Positions 39,444 to 48,838 are shown, numbered from the stretch's first letter. The stretch: 64,000 bases of DNA from Planctomycetota bacterium (GCA_026004615.1 BPJM01000002.1:248001-312000), one strand, 5' to 3'. Notes: generated by a model from the sequence alone, not told the origin. Numbers and translations are program-made.

Positions 39444-40415
39444 ATGCGCAGTTACAACACCGCACGGCAACTCGGGCTTGCAGCTTTCCTGGCCGCCGCA
39501 CTGGCGGCGCCCCCGGCGACGGCCGGGCTGCTTGTGCGCCAGCACTCCAACGGCCTGCCGGGCATGCAGCGCAGCGAGGTGGTGCCGCAGCTGTTGCGGG
39601 TCGGCGAGGGTGCGATGCGGCTCGACGACCGCAGGCCAGGCGGTCGTTACGTGATCGTGCGTCTGCGCGAAGAGGTCTTCTGGGAGGTGGATCCCGAGCT
39701 GCGCATGTACGTCGAGCAGAGCTTCGCCGCCATCCGCCGCAAGCGGGAGCAGGCCGAGCGGGATCGGGAGGACGCACGCCAGCTGGCGCTGGAGCGGCTG
39801 CGGGGCGAGGAGCTCGAGCAGTGGCTGCGCGCCAAGGGCTTGCGGGCCGACGGCAAGCGCATCGTCACCACCGCCTGGCTCGGGCCCGAGCGGGTGGGGC
39901 CGTATCGGACCGAACACGTTCGCATCGCGCTCAACGACAAGCCGGTGATCGACCTGTGGGTGACCGGCGACATCGAGGAGTACAGCCCGCCGCCGGAGCT
40001 GTTCGAGCTCTACGAGAGGTGCGGGCTGTTCCCCGATGACATCACACGGGCGCTGCGCGAGGTCGAGGGCTTCCCGGTGCGGGTGCATGCCGACCTGGAC
40101 TTCTTCACCCAGGGCACGACGCTGCGGACCGAGGTGGAGAGCGTGCACGCCTGGCCGGAGGAGCCGGCGGTGTTCGAGGTGCCGGAGGGTTTCCGGCGGG
40201 TGGAGCGCTTTCCGCCGCGCACCGCGGGCGCGGCTCCGGTGCGCTGCGCGCACTGCGGGGCGGAGATCGCCGAGCCGCGCGAGCGGGTGCCGGGCAGCGG
40301 CGAGTTCGTCTGCTCCAAGCGCTGTCTGCTGGAGTACATCCGCGGGTTGCGTTCCGGAGCCAGCGCCGGCAGTGGGGCGGGCGCGGACGGGGAGCGCGCG
40401 CCAGGGGCGGAGTAG
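39444..40415 (+). CDS. secreted protein with LolA/DUF4412-like fold and C-terminal zinc ribbon
   Basis: 323 residues. A signal peptide (LGLAAFLAAALAAPPATAG) precedes a beta-rich domain whose pattern (EGAMRLDDRRPGGRYVIVRL, then FWEVDPELRMYVEQSF) resembles DUF4412/LolA-like proteins in which a single exposed sheet binds lipid. A charged helical insert (RRKREQAERDREDARQLAL) and a second beta domain follow. Residues 270-300 carry CAHCGAEI...FVCSKRCLLEY, a CxxC-x18-CxxxC site like the TRASH/YHS metal-binding motif. This combination is unusual in an exported protein. It is the first gene behind the promoter at 39385-39414, with the FHA gene 84 bases on. No specific function is assigned. Confidence 0.75.
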   Translation: MRSYNTARQLGLAAFLAAALAAPPATAGLLVRQHSNGLPGMQRSEVVPQLLRVGEGAMRLDDRRPGGRYVIVRLREEVFWEVDPELRMYVEQSFAAIRRKREQAERDREDARQLALERLRGEELEQWLRAKGLRADGKRIVTTAWLGPERVGPYRTEHVRIALNDKPVIDLWVTGDIEEYSPPPELFELYERCGLFPDDITRALREVEGFPVRVHADLDFFTQGTTLRTEVESVHAWPEEPAVFEVPEGFRRVERFPPRTAGAAPVRCAHCGAEIAEPRERVPGSGEFVCSKRCLLEYIRGLRSGASAGSGAGADGERAPGAE

Positions 40416-40499
40416 CAGCTCCAGGCCGCGGCAGCGTGCGGTGCGCATGCCAGGCCTGGGCGCGGCGGGCGGCGGCAAGCTGGAGCGACGGGGCGGGCG

Positions 40500-42731
40500 A
40501 TGCCAAGGCTCGAGGTCACCACGGGCAAGAGTGCCGGCGAGACGTTCGAGATCGAGCCCGGCAGCAGGATCACGATCGGCCAGGGTCGCGGGGCGCAGGT
40601 CCAGATCAAGGACCGGACCGTCGCCGTCCGCCATGCGCAGATCTATCAGGAAGGCGGGGTCTGGTTCGTCAAGGACAGCGGCTCGCGCGGCGGCACCAAG
40701 GTAAACGGCGTCCACATCGGCCAGAAGGCGCACCGCATCCAGCCTGGCGACACCATCACCTTCGGCGAGTGCGAGGTCCGCTTCCTCGACGACAGCGCTG
40801 CCGCACCGGCGGCTCCCGCTGCCGCACCGGCGGCTGCGGCTGCCGCACCGGCGGCTGCGGCGGCGCCGGCGCCGGTGTCCGCCGCGGCCGCGCTCGCGCC
40901 GGCGGCGGTGGCGGCGCCCGCGCCCGCCGCACCGCCGAGCGCGGATGTGCAGGCGCTGCAGGCGCAGCTCGCTGCCCGCACGCAGGAGGCCGCCAGGGCC
41001 CGCGAGGAGCTGCAGGCGATGCAGCACCTGCTGCTGGAGCGCGAGCGGGCGGCCGCGCAGGTGAGTGAGACCGCTGCCCAGGCGCAGCAGGAGGTGGAGA
41101 ACCTGCGCGCGCAGGTGCAGGCGCTGCAGACCCAGCTCCGTTCCCGTGAGGAGATGGTCGCTGCGGTCGAGAAGCGACTCGCAGAGCTGCAGCAGCGGCT
41201 CCGGGACGCGGAGACGCGGGCGGCGTTCGCCGAGGAGCTGCAGCAGCGGCTGGAGGAGCTGCAGAGCGACGCTCGCATGGGCGAGGAGCTGCTGCAGCGG
41301 CTCAAGGCGGAGCGCGACCAGGCGGTGGCGGCGCGCGACCAGGCGGAGATGGCGCGGTTTGCCGCCGAGAAGGAAAAGGCGCGGGTCGAGAGCGAGAGCG
41401 CCGCCGCGGCGCGCGACCGGATGCAGCTGGAGGCCGAGCTGGCGCGCCTGCAGGCCGAGCTGGCGCAGCAGAGCGCGCGCCTCAAGCAGAGCGAACAGGA
41501 GCTGGAGGAGCGCTATGGCGAGCTCATGCAGCTCCGGGTGGAGCTGAAGGCAGCGCGCCGCGGTCCGGGACAACAGCTCGCCGAGCTGCAAGGGCGTCTG
41601 GAGCTCGTCGAGCAGCGGCTGCAGGCCGAGGCGGCGCAGCGCGCAGCTGCCGACAAGCGCATCGCGGACCTGGAAAAGGAGAAGAAGGCGCTCGAGGTGC
41701 TGGTCGACACGATGTCGGCCTCGGTCGATCCGGCCAGGCTCAACAAGGATCTGCTCGCGCAGCGCGACGCCGAGGCGCGCAGTCTCAAAGAGCAGCTCGC
41801 CGCCACCCAGAAGGCGCTGGCACAGGTTCAGCAGGAGCTCGGCGGGCGGCTGGAGGCGCTGCAGGCGGAGAAACGCGACCTGGTGCAGGCGCTGCAGAAC
41901 GCGGAGCAGCAGCTCGCGCAGGCAGCGGGCCAGCTCACGCGCGAGGAGGTCCGCCGCCGCCTGGCGGAACTGGAGCAGGAGACGGAGGAGCTGCGCCGGC
42001 GTACCGCCGACGCCGAGGCCCGGGCCACCGCGCGTGGTGAAGAGGTGGACTCGCTGCGCAAGGACCTGGAGTGGGCGCGCGGCAAGAGCAGGGAGCTGGA
42101 GGCCGAGCTGGAGGCGGCGCGCCGCGAGGCGTCGGACAAGGCGGCGCGGCTGGAGGAGCTGCGCGCGGAGCGCGACCGCCTGCGGCAAGAGGCCACCCAG
42201 GCCGCCGAGCAGGCGCGGGCGGCCGCGGCCGAGCAGATCCGGGCGCTGGAGCAGCGGGTGCAGGCGCTGGAGGCGAGCCTGGCCAGCAAGGAGCAGGAGA
42301 TCGCGGCCCGAACCCAGCAGCTGGCCGATCGCGACGAGCGGCTGCGCGCGCTCGAGGCCGAGCAGGAGAAGATGCGTGCCGCGGTCGCGGCGGGCAGCGA
42401 GGCCTCGCAACAGCTGGAGGCGCTGCGCGAGGAGCTGGAGCGGCGCGAGCTGGAGCTCGGCAACGCCCAGGCCGACGCGCAGCAGCTGCAGGAGCGGGTC
42501 GCGCAGCTGGAGCAGGAGCTGGAGCAGCTCCGGCAGGACAGCGGCGGCGCACTCGAACAGGCCGAGCAGTGGAAGCGCCGCGCCGAGGAGCTGGAGGGCA
42601 AGGTCGACGAGCTGCGCCAGGAGCTGGAGCAGCTCGCCGAGGAGCAGCTCGCCTACGAGAACGAGAAGGAAAAGCAGATCGAGGAACTGCAGCAGGAGAT
42701 CGCCGACCTGCAGGCGCAGCTCGGGCTGTAG
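40500..42731 (+). CDS. FHA-domain protein with a very long coiled coil
   Basis: 743 residues, soluble. An N-terminal forkhead-associated domain (residues 1-97) has the phosphothreonine-binding set: SRITIGQGRGAQVQI, AVRHAQIYQEGG, and TKVNGVHIG in place of the usual TxVNG loop. An Ala/Pro linker (about 98-145) contains three 21-bp DNA repeats. Almost all of the rest (150-740) is an unbroken heptad coiled coil rich in Glu/Gln/Leu/Arg with few Gly or Pro, about 80 nm if continuous. FHA domains dock on Ser/Thr-kinase products, so this may be a phospho-regulated filament or spacer, perhaps at the cell pole or cell-division site. No kinase gene is in the window. Confidence 0.88.
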   Translation: MPRLEVTTGKSAGETFEIEPGSRITIGQGRGAQVQIKDRTVAVRHAQIYQEGGVWFVKDSGSRGGTKVNGVHIGQKAHRIQPGDTITFGECEVRFLDDSAAAPAAPAAAPAAAAAAPAAAAAPAPVSAAAALAPAAVAAPAPAAPPSADVQALQAQLAARTQEAARAREELQAMQHLLLERERAAAQVSETAAQAQQEVENLRAQVQALQTQLRSREEMVAAVEKRLAELQQRLRDAETRAAFAEELQQRLEELQSDARMGEELLQRLKAERDQAVAARDQAEMARFAAEKEKARVESESAAAARDRMQLEAELARLQAELAQQSARLKQSEQELEERYGELMQLRVELKAARRGPGQQLAELQGRLELVEQRLQAEAAQRAAADKRIADLEKEKKALEVLVDTMSASVDPARLNKDLLAQRDAEARSLKEQLAATQKALAQVQQELGGRLEALQAEKRDLVQALQNAEQQLAQAAGQLTREEVRRRLAELEQETEELRRRTADAEARATARGEEVDSLRKDLEWARGKSRELEAELEAARREASDKAARLEELRAERDRLRQEATQAAEQARAAAAEQIRALEQRVQALEASLASKEQEIAARTQQLADRDERLRALEAEQEKMRAAVAAGSEASQQLEALREELERRELELGNAQADAQQLQERVAQLEQELEQLRQDSGGALEQAEQWKRRAEELEGKVDELRQELEQLAEEQLAYENEKEKQIEELQQEIADLQAQLGL
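40797..40859 (+). repeat. three tandem 21-bp repeats in the FHA linker
   Basis: GCTGCCGCACCGGCGGCT plus a variable triplet, three times, coding AAAPAA units. Likely length-variable low-complexity linker. Confidence 0.85.
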
Positions 42732-42947
42732 CCCGGCGGAGGCCCGGGACAGCTCGCCGGCGGCGCCGGCTGCGCGGGCCGAGCGGCGCCCAGGCACGGA
42801 ACGAGGCGGCCGGCGCGCTGGAGCGCACCGGCGCTCGGGGCGGCAGCGCGGCGGTGGGGGGCGCGGCCAGCGGAGGTGCGAGCGCGGCTGGGGCTGGAGG
42901 CTCGGGTGTGCGGCCGGCAGCGGGTGCGCCAGCCCGAGTCGGCGGGG

Positions 42948-43478
42948 ATGGAGGACGCCGTGGCCCCGAGCGAGAGCGAGCGGCTGGACACCGAGGATCT
43001 GGAGGCAGCGGGCCGGCGGGGCGCGGGTCTCAGCGAGCTCATGAAGAAGGCATTGCTCGCCGGGATCGGCGCCGTGTTCATGACCGAGGAGAGCGTGCGC
43101 GGTTACGTGCGCGAAGCGCGGCTGCCGCGCGAGATCGCGCGCTTGATCATCGACAACACGCAGGCGGCCAAGGAGCAGTTCTTCCGCTACCTCGCACGCG
43201 AGCTGAGCGAGCTGGTCCGCCGCAGCGACCTGCCGGCGGCTCTGCTCGCCTTCTTCCGCGAGCACACGATCGAGGTGCACGCCAGCATCCGTTTCCGCGC
43301 CAGCGCGGCGGAGCAGCAGGCCGCCGCCGCGGCGGCTCCACCCGGCAGGGCGGAGCCGCCCGGCGGCGGCGAGGCCGGCTCGGCGCCGGATGCCGCAGGC
43401 GGGGTGGCTGTGCCGCCGCCCGCCGGCCCAGCCGCGGCCGCGCCCGGAGGCGAGCAGGACGGCGAGGTGGGGCTGTAG
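42948..43478 (+). CDS. small phasin-like protein of unknown function
   Basis: 176 residues from the preferred ATG at 42948. An earlier in-frame start is possible. The core (residues 30-105) is SELMKKALLAGIGAVFMTEE, then REARLPREIARLIIDNTQAAKEQFFRYLARELSELVRRSDLPAALLAFF (given here as the helical stretch), with HTIEVHASIRF as a closing strand. It reads as helices with a hydrophobic start and a lipid- or polymer-facing side, similar to phasin/PHA-granule proteins, but I cannot name a family with certainty. The C-terminal 60 residues are Ala/Pro/Gly-rich. It follows the FHA gene by 216 bases and precedes recA, with a hairpin in between. Confidence 0.68.
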   Translation: MEDAVAPSESERLDTEDLEAAGRRGAGLSELMKKALLAGIGAVFMTEESVRGYVREARLPREIARLIIDNTQAAKEQFFRYLARELSELVRRSDLPAALLAFFREHTIEVHASIRFRASAAEQQAAAAAAPPGRAEPPGGGEAGSAPDAAGGVAVPPPAGPAAAAPGGEQDGEVGL

Positions 43479-43499
43479 CCGGACTCCGTGCCGGGCCCG

Positions 43500-43522
43500 C
43501 GGGCGTGCCGGCGGCACGCCCG
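43500..43522 (+). terminator. hairpin after the phasin-like gene
   Basis: 10-bp perfect stem (C plus GGGCGTGCC paired with GGCACGCCC plus G) and a 3-base loop, starting 22 bases after the stop at 43478. No T-run. In 43523-43796 I see no gene. The recA promoter region follows. Confidence 0.45.
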
Positions 43523-43796
43523 GGGAGCCCCCGCGCGCGGGTTGCGCGCGCGGGCGGCCATTCGCTCCGCACGCCCCGGCGCATTCTGGCCTCGGCCCGG
43601 TTGCCTTGCCGTCGGGCTCTGCGGGTCCAATCCAGCCGGTTCGTGGCGTGGCGCAGCGAGGTCCGCTCAGGCCGTGCACTTCGGGACCCGCTGCCGGGCG
43701 GAGCGGTGCCGGGCGCCGGCCCCGGGCGGCCGGGAGCCGCGGCCGGGGATGGCTGCATCGTCTTGTGGCTCCGTATGTTGGGAAATCGCGCCCGGC

Positions 43797-43819
43797 TTGT
43801 CGGCCTCCCCTGTTAGGAT
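43797..43819 (+). promoter_or_regulatory. RecA-NDp-like (PafBC-type) damage promoter upstream of recA
   Basis: TTGTCGGCC, exactly 8 bases, TAGGAT. The actinobacterial LexA-independent DNA-damage promoter is TTGTCRGTG-N8-TANNNT. This site matches 7 of 9 in the first box plus the spacing and the TANNNT box. It lies about 100 bases before the recA ATG. No LexA palindrome is visible in the 440-base gap. Confidence 0.5.
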
Positions 43820-43918
43820 TCTGACCGGGAACGGAGGGCGGCGCGTGCCCCTCTCCGCACGGAAGTGGCAGACCGCTGTCCCTGGCGGTAGGCCGGCGCA
43901 TCAGGGAAGGAATCGTCC

Positions 43919-45073
<1,155 letters not shown>

Positions 45074-45319
45074 GCTGAGTCCGGTTCGAGCGCGGGGCGG
45101 TCACACCGCGCCTGGCGCGCGCCCCGCCGAAGGGCGAGTCACCAGGGGCCGGCCGCACCGCCAGAGCGCTGCGTCGCAAGCGCAGGGCGCGCCGAGCGCA
45201 GGGCTGCCGGCCGCCCGATGACAGGGCAGCGGCGCCCGTTCGCCGGCCGCACCGGCTGGTCCTCTGGGCTGATCCCGGTGCGGAGCGCGCGCTCGGGGCG
45301 CGAATCCTTCTCCTCCCCT

Positions 45320-45364
45320 GCGGTGGGTCCGGGGCGGACAGCCGTGCCCGGACCCGCCGCTTTT
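45320..45364 (+). terminator. intrinsic terminator downstream of recA
   Basis: A 14-bp GC-rich stem (GCGGTGGGTCCGGG with CCCGGACCCGCCGC, one G-U pair) and a 13-base loop are followed directly by TTTT. It is the only T-tailed terminator in the window. It sits 250 bases past the recA stop and 186 before the next gene, so it might also act as an attenuator for the ARPP-1 gene. The remainder of 45074-45549 shows no gene. Confidence 0.75.
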
Positions 45365-45549
45365 CCGCTTCGCGCGGCGATCCGTCGCAGTGCGGCGGGA
45401 CTTGCATTGTCTTTGCGAAATGCGCGCGCCGCGCGCGGGTCCATCTAGGCAGCGGCACGCGGAGGGCACGCCGCCAGCGAGCCGGCGGTGCGGGCGCCGG
45501 TTTGCGCGCAGCGGCGAGCGGTGCCGGCCCATGGAGGAGGAGCGGAGCG

Positions 45550-46668
45550 ATGCGAGGCCACGCGGTGCGCGGGCGCAGTGGGGGTAGGCTGGCCATCGGA
45601 GCGGCGCTGGCGGCGCTGCTGGGATGCACCGCGGGCAACCCGTCGGTGCAAACCACGGCGGCGGCCCCACCGCCCGAGCCGGCGGCCAGTGCCGGCAGCG
45701 CGGCGGCCCAGCCGGTGCCGGGGGGCCCCGGCATGCGCATCTCCGGTCCGTACCGGCACGCCAACCTCTCGCTGTATCTGATCCACGGAGCCCAGACGCT
45801 CGGCGGCGAGCGGTGGTTGACGCTCGAGGAGGCGCTCGCGCAGGGGGTGCTGGTCGTGCACGAGACGGGTGAGGTCAACCGGCTCGCGGTGGAGAACCGT
45901 TCCGCCGACGCGCAGGTGTTCATCCAGGCCGGGGAGATCGTGCGCGGCGGCAAGCAGGACCGCGTGCTGGCGGTCGACATGGTCGTAGGGCCATCCTCGG
46001 GCAAGCTCCCCATCGAGGCCTTCTGCGTCGAGAGCGGGCGCTGGCGGCAGCGCGGCGGGGAGTCCGCGGCCTACTTCGGCACGGCGAAGAACCAGATCGC
46101 GGGCAACGCGCTCAAAAAGGCGATGCTGCTCCGGCGCGAGCAGGAACAAGTCTGGCAACAGGTGGCGGCCGTGCAGGAGGCGCTGGCCAGGTCTCTGGGG
46201 CGCGAAGTCCGCTCGGCCGCCTCGGCCACGAGTCTGGATCTCACGCTGGACAACGAGGCGGTGGCCGCGGCGGTGCAGGCCTACACGGACGCGCTCGGCG
46301 AGCTCGTGGGCAGCTCCGAGGACGCCATCGGATATGCCTACGCGGTGAACGGCCGTATCGCAGGCGCCGATGTCTACGGCTCGCGCGTGCTGTTGCACAA
46401 GCTGTGGCCGAAGCTGCTCCGCGCCTGCGCCGTCGAAGCGGTGGCCGAGCGGGCGGGCGCTGCGGAGGGCGTGTCCGCGCCGAGCGCGGCGGCGGTGGCG
46501 GACTGGCTGGCCGCCGCGCAGACTGGCCAGCTCGCCGCGGAACGCGAGCTGCCCGGAGGGGTGCGCGTGCGCACCCGCGAGGCAGACGCCAACCTGCAGA
46601 TCGAGACCCGGCTCGCGGACGGCGCCGAGCGCGAGGCCTGGCTCCGCCGCTGCTACCTGCCGAAGTAG
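45550..46668 (+). CDS. ARPP-1 domain lipoprotein
   Basis: 372 residues. MRGHAVRGRSGGRLAIGAALAALLGC has a lipobox with Cys26. The mature part carries the ARPP-1 domain: NLSLYLIHG, LTLEEALAQGVLVVHETGEVNRLAVEN, FIQAGEIVRGGKQDRVLAVDMVVGP, LPIEAFCVESGRW, then the helical middle ESAAYFGTAKNQIAGNALKKAM. These G(E/D)xVxGGxQDRxxxxD and CVExGRW motifs are characteristic. ARPP proteins are widespread in bacteria but have no established activity. GGAGGAGGAG precedes the ATG at 45550, so a longer N-terminus is rejected. The last 60 residues may form a second small beta domain. Confidence 0.83.
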   Translation: MRGHAVRGRSGGRLAIGAALAALLGCTAGNPSVQTTAAAPPPEPAASAGSAAAQPVPGGPGMRISGPYRHANLSLYLIHGAQTLGGERWLTLEEALAQGVLVVHETGEVNRLAVENRSADAQVFIQAGEIVRGGKQDRVLAVDMVVGPSSGKLPIEAFCVESGRWRQRGGESAAYFGTAKNQIAGNALKKAMLLRREQEQVWQQVAAVQEALARSLGREVRSAASATSLDLTLDNEAVAAAVQAYTDALGELVGSSEDAIGYAYAVNGRIAGADVYGSRVLLHKLWPKLLRACAVEAVAERAGAAEGVSAPSAAAVADWLAAAQTGQLAAERELPGGVRVRTREADANLQIETRLADGAEREAWLRRCYLPK

Positions 46669-46936
46669 CGCCGCGCCCCGGCCGGCGGCTGGCGGGCGGC
46701 CGCCCCCCAGCCAGCCGCGCACTCGGTTCGTGTTTCGGGGCCGCGCCGCTCGGTCCGGCTCCAAGCCCGCGGGTCTTTGTGCTCGCCTGGTGCTCCCCCG
46801 GCCTGCGGAGGACAGGGGAGCGAGAGCGCAATCGGGCACAGGGAATCGAGTGCGAAGGCGCCTCGGTTCTCCCCCTTCGCTGCTGGCAGTGGGCGGAGCT
46901 GCGGGCTGGGCGCGACGGCTCGTCGTCGGCCGCTGC

Positions 46937-47446
46937 TCATCGCCTCGGGCGCCCGCGCGGCCCGGGGCGGCGCCCGGTCTGGCGCCGGGGCGCGCGCGGC
47001 CGTGGCGCCAGCGCCTCAGGTGCCCAGGGGCCGAGCTGCTCCCATGCCTGCGCCTCGTCCAGCCCGCGCGCCGCGGCCTCGACCTCGGGTGGCACCCAGG
47101 CCGGAAACGGCGTCAGCACGTTGCGGTGCGCGCCCGAGGCAGTGTGCTCCTCGCGCACCGCCGTCAGCCGCTCGGGACCCAGGATCTCGGCCAGCCGCAC
47201 CAGAGCTGGCCACAGCCGGCGGTGCACCAGCGTGCGCTTGCCGCCGATCAGCCGCAGGCACACGACCTCGGGCGAATCGCCCAGCGCGCGCAGCGCGGCG
47301 AAGATCTGGTGCCCTCGGGGGTGGGCCCACCAGCTGCCGCGGATGGGCTCGCCGGCGACCGCCGCTGCCACGCTCGGCACCGGACCGCGCGCCGAAGCCA
47401 GCACCACTCCGTGCTGCCGCACGAAGGCCAGCGGATCGAAGGTCAC
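46937..47446 (-). CDS. conserved hypothetical protein with W-W-x-H-P motif
   Basis: 169 residues from the GTG at 47446, which has GGAGG nine bases upstream. The core is FVRQHGVVLASARGPVPSVA, then AGEPIRGSWWAHPRGHQIFAALRAL, VVCLRLIGGKRTLVHRRLWPALVRLAEI and a basic tail rich in Arg/Pro. Similar GSWWxHP...IF...VCRLxGGKxTxVHRRLWPALVRLA proteins occur in many bacteria without known function. The conserved Trp/His/Arg set hints at nucleic-acid binding or catalysis. It converges with the ARPP-1 gene (268-base gap with nothing clear). The C-terminus (PRPRAPRRQTGRRPGPRGRPRR) is strongly basic, which would suit nucleic-acid binding. Confidence 0.72.
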   Translation of the reverse strand: MTFDPLAFVRQHGVVLASARGPVPSVAAAVAGEPIRGSWWAHPRGHQIFAALRALGDSPEVVCLRLIGGKRTLVHRRLWPALVRLAEILGPERLTAVREEHTASGAHRNVLTPFPAWVPPEVEAAARGLDEAQAWEQLGPWAPEALAPRPRAPRRQTGRRPGPRGRPRR

Positions 47447-47661
47447 GGCGTCATGCCTCCCGCTCCGCGCCGCACCGCTGCCAGGGTATCCGGGACGAGG
47501 GCCGATCCCAATCCCCGGCCAGCAGGTGTATGGCAACCCAATAGAAACTTCCGCACCTCTCGCCCCATCGAAATGTCCGCCTCAGGACCGACGGGAGGGG
47601 CGTAGAGCGTTGGCCCGGGAAGTATGTGAGTCTCTATCCGCATTCGGGCTGTGGGCAGTGT

Positions 47662-47682
47662 GGACAAGCCGCAGGCTTGTCC
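47662..47682. repeat. perfect 9-bp hairpin in a lower-GC noncoding stretch
   Basis: GGACAAGCC-GCA-GGCTTGTCC. A second short stem CGTGCC-GCC-GGCACG follows at 47716-47730. Both lie in 47447-47978, about 530 bases without a convincing gene, with visibly lower GC than its surroundings. A structured RNA is possible but unproven. Confidence 0.4.
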
Positions 47683-47978
47683 GAGGCGGTGCGGGCAGCG
47701 CGGGGGCGAGCTGCCCGTGCCGCCGGCACGAGCGTCACTGTCCACAGCCACCGGCCAGGTGGTGTCAAGGGGTGTGAGCGAGCCAGGGGGCCGGTCGCGG
47801 AGGCTGTGCACGGACCCGCCGAACGGCGGCGCCAACGGCTCTGGATGTCCGGAAGGCGCCCCCGCCATGGGATACGCCAGGCCGCAGCTGTCAGGGCAGA
47901 CGGAACCATGGCCCACGAGCGTACCGCCGGCGGCGGGGGAATGCCGAACGAGGTGCCGTCCGCGGGCTCAGCAGGTCC

Positions 47979-48560
47979 TCAGGGGGCGCCGGCGGGCAGC
48001 GACCGCCGCGCCAGCACGGCCGGCGTCGCCGGGTGGGGGGCCGCCAGCGGTGGGGGCAGCTCCGCGATCTGGGCCGTCCACAAGGGCTGCTCCTCGTCGA
48101 CCTGCCAGTGCCCGTCCACCAGCGCCAGCCGGACGCGGTAGCTCGCGGTGGCGATCCGGCTCCGGAACAGCGTCGCCTCCACCTCGGCGGTCCGCAGGTC
48201 GGCTCGCACGAGCTCGCCCAGCCGGATCAGCACCGCGGCGAGCTGCCCGCTGTGTCGATCGGTCACGCCGCGGGGCGACAGCGCGGCGAGCGAGCCCGGG
48301 TAGGCGCGCAGCCCGGCGCGGCGCAGCCGCGCCAGCAGCCGCGGCGGCGGATCGAGATCGCGATCGCCGCCCCGCATCGATACGAACACCACCGCGCCCC
48401 GCTCGCCCGTGGTCTCCACGAGGTGACGCAGCGCGATCGCCAGCAGCTCCTCGGCCCAGGCCTCCCCGGGGGGCAGAGGCACGGCGGGCGCGCTCCCGCA
48501 GGCGCCCAGCGCCAGCGCGAGCGCGGCCGCCAGCACCGCGTGCGCCCCCGAACCCCTCAT
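47979..48560 (-). CDS. lipoprotein of unknown function
   Basis: 193 residues. The signal peptide MRGSGAHAVLAAALALALGAC places lipidated Cys21 in LGAC. The mature part starts with GSAPAVPLPPGEAWAEELLAIALRHLV and alternates helices and strands: GAVVFVSMRGGDRDLDPPPRLLARLRRAGL, then VRADLRTAEVEATLFRSRIATASYRVRLALVDGHWQVDEEQPLW (a beta meander that reads like the end of a nuclear-transport-factor-2-like or DUF fold). I do not recognise a family. A TATAGA -10-like box lies at 48622-48627, about 60 bases upstream, without a good -35. The 278 bases up to 48838 contain a GC stem at 48723-48744 and no gene. Confidence 0.72.
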   Translation of the reverse strand: MRGSGAHAVLAAALALALGACGSAPAVPLPPGEAWAEELLAIALRHLVETTGERGAVVFVSMRGGDRDLDPPPRLLARLRRAGLRAYPGSLAALSPRGVTDRHSGQLAAVLIRLGELVRADLRTAEVEATLFRSRIATASYRVRLALVDGHWQVDEEQPLWTAQIAELPPPLAAPHPATPAVLARRSLPAGAP

Positions 48561-48722
48561 GCCTGGCTACCCCTGCCCGCTCGCCGCTGCCGCGCGCGGC
48601 CTCGCAGGCCGCTCCCTCCGCTCTATACGATGTCCACCGGGTCGTTGTGCCCGGCTGCCCGGCCGCGGCGGGCCGGCGTCTGCGCCCCCGGATGTGTCGG
48701 CGCACTGGCGCCAGGCATTGAG

Positions 48723-48744
48723 GCCCGGCGTGCATGCGCCGGGC
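48723..48744. repeat. 8-bp GC stem with TGCATG loop
   Basis: GCCCGGCG-TGCATG-CGCCGGGC in the divergent region between the lipoprotein and the metallopeptidase-like gene. Could be an operator or a hairpin. There is no T-run. Confidence 0.35.
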
Positions 48745-48838
48745 GGAGCGGCGGCCGGCCGTGCCGATGGTATCCTGATCGGAGGCTCGTGGCGGTGGGT
48801 TTCGTCCGGCCGCCGCACGGGGCGGCCCGCGATCGCCG

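Noticed and set aside
40797..40859. CRISPR-like direct repeats
   Set aside because: Repeats are contiguous, code for an Ala/Pro linker and have no unique spacers.
39408..43901. 1497-codon open frame on the minus strand over the FHA and neighbouring genes
   Set aside because: High GC keeps antisense frames open. It shows no domains, while the plus strand has an FHA domain, coiled coil and promoters.
43479..43918. LexA box before recA
   Set aside because: Neither CTGT-N8-ACAG, GAAC-N4-GTTC nor a close variant was found. The PafBC-like motif was the only damage-type element seen.
45080..45100. tRNA T-loop-like GTTCGA after recA
   Set aside because: Flanking bases do not form the T-stem, and no acceptor or anticodon arm is present.
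46669..46936. small gene between the ARPP-1 and WWxHP genes
   Set aside because: Frames are short, lack ribosome-binding sites and have no recognisable composition. Treated as a convergent spacer.
47640..47860. RNase P, SRP or tmRNA gene in the low-GC stretch
   Set aside because: I checked for the GAGGAAAGUCC, GGAAG-tetraloop and tmRNA acceptor signatures and do not see them. Only isolated hairpins remain.
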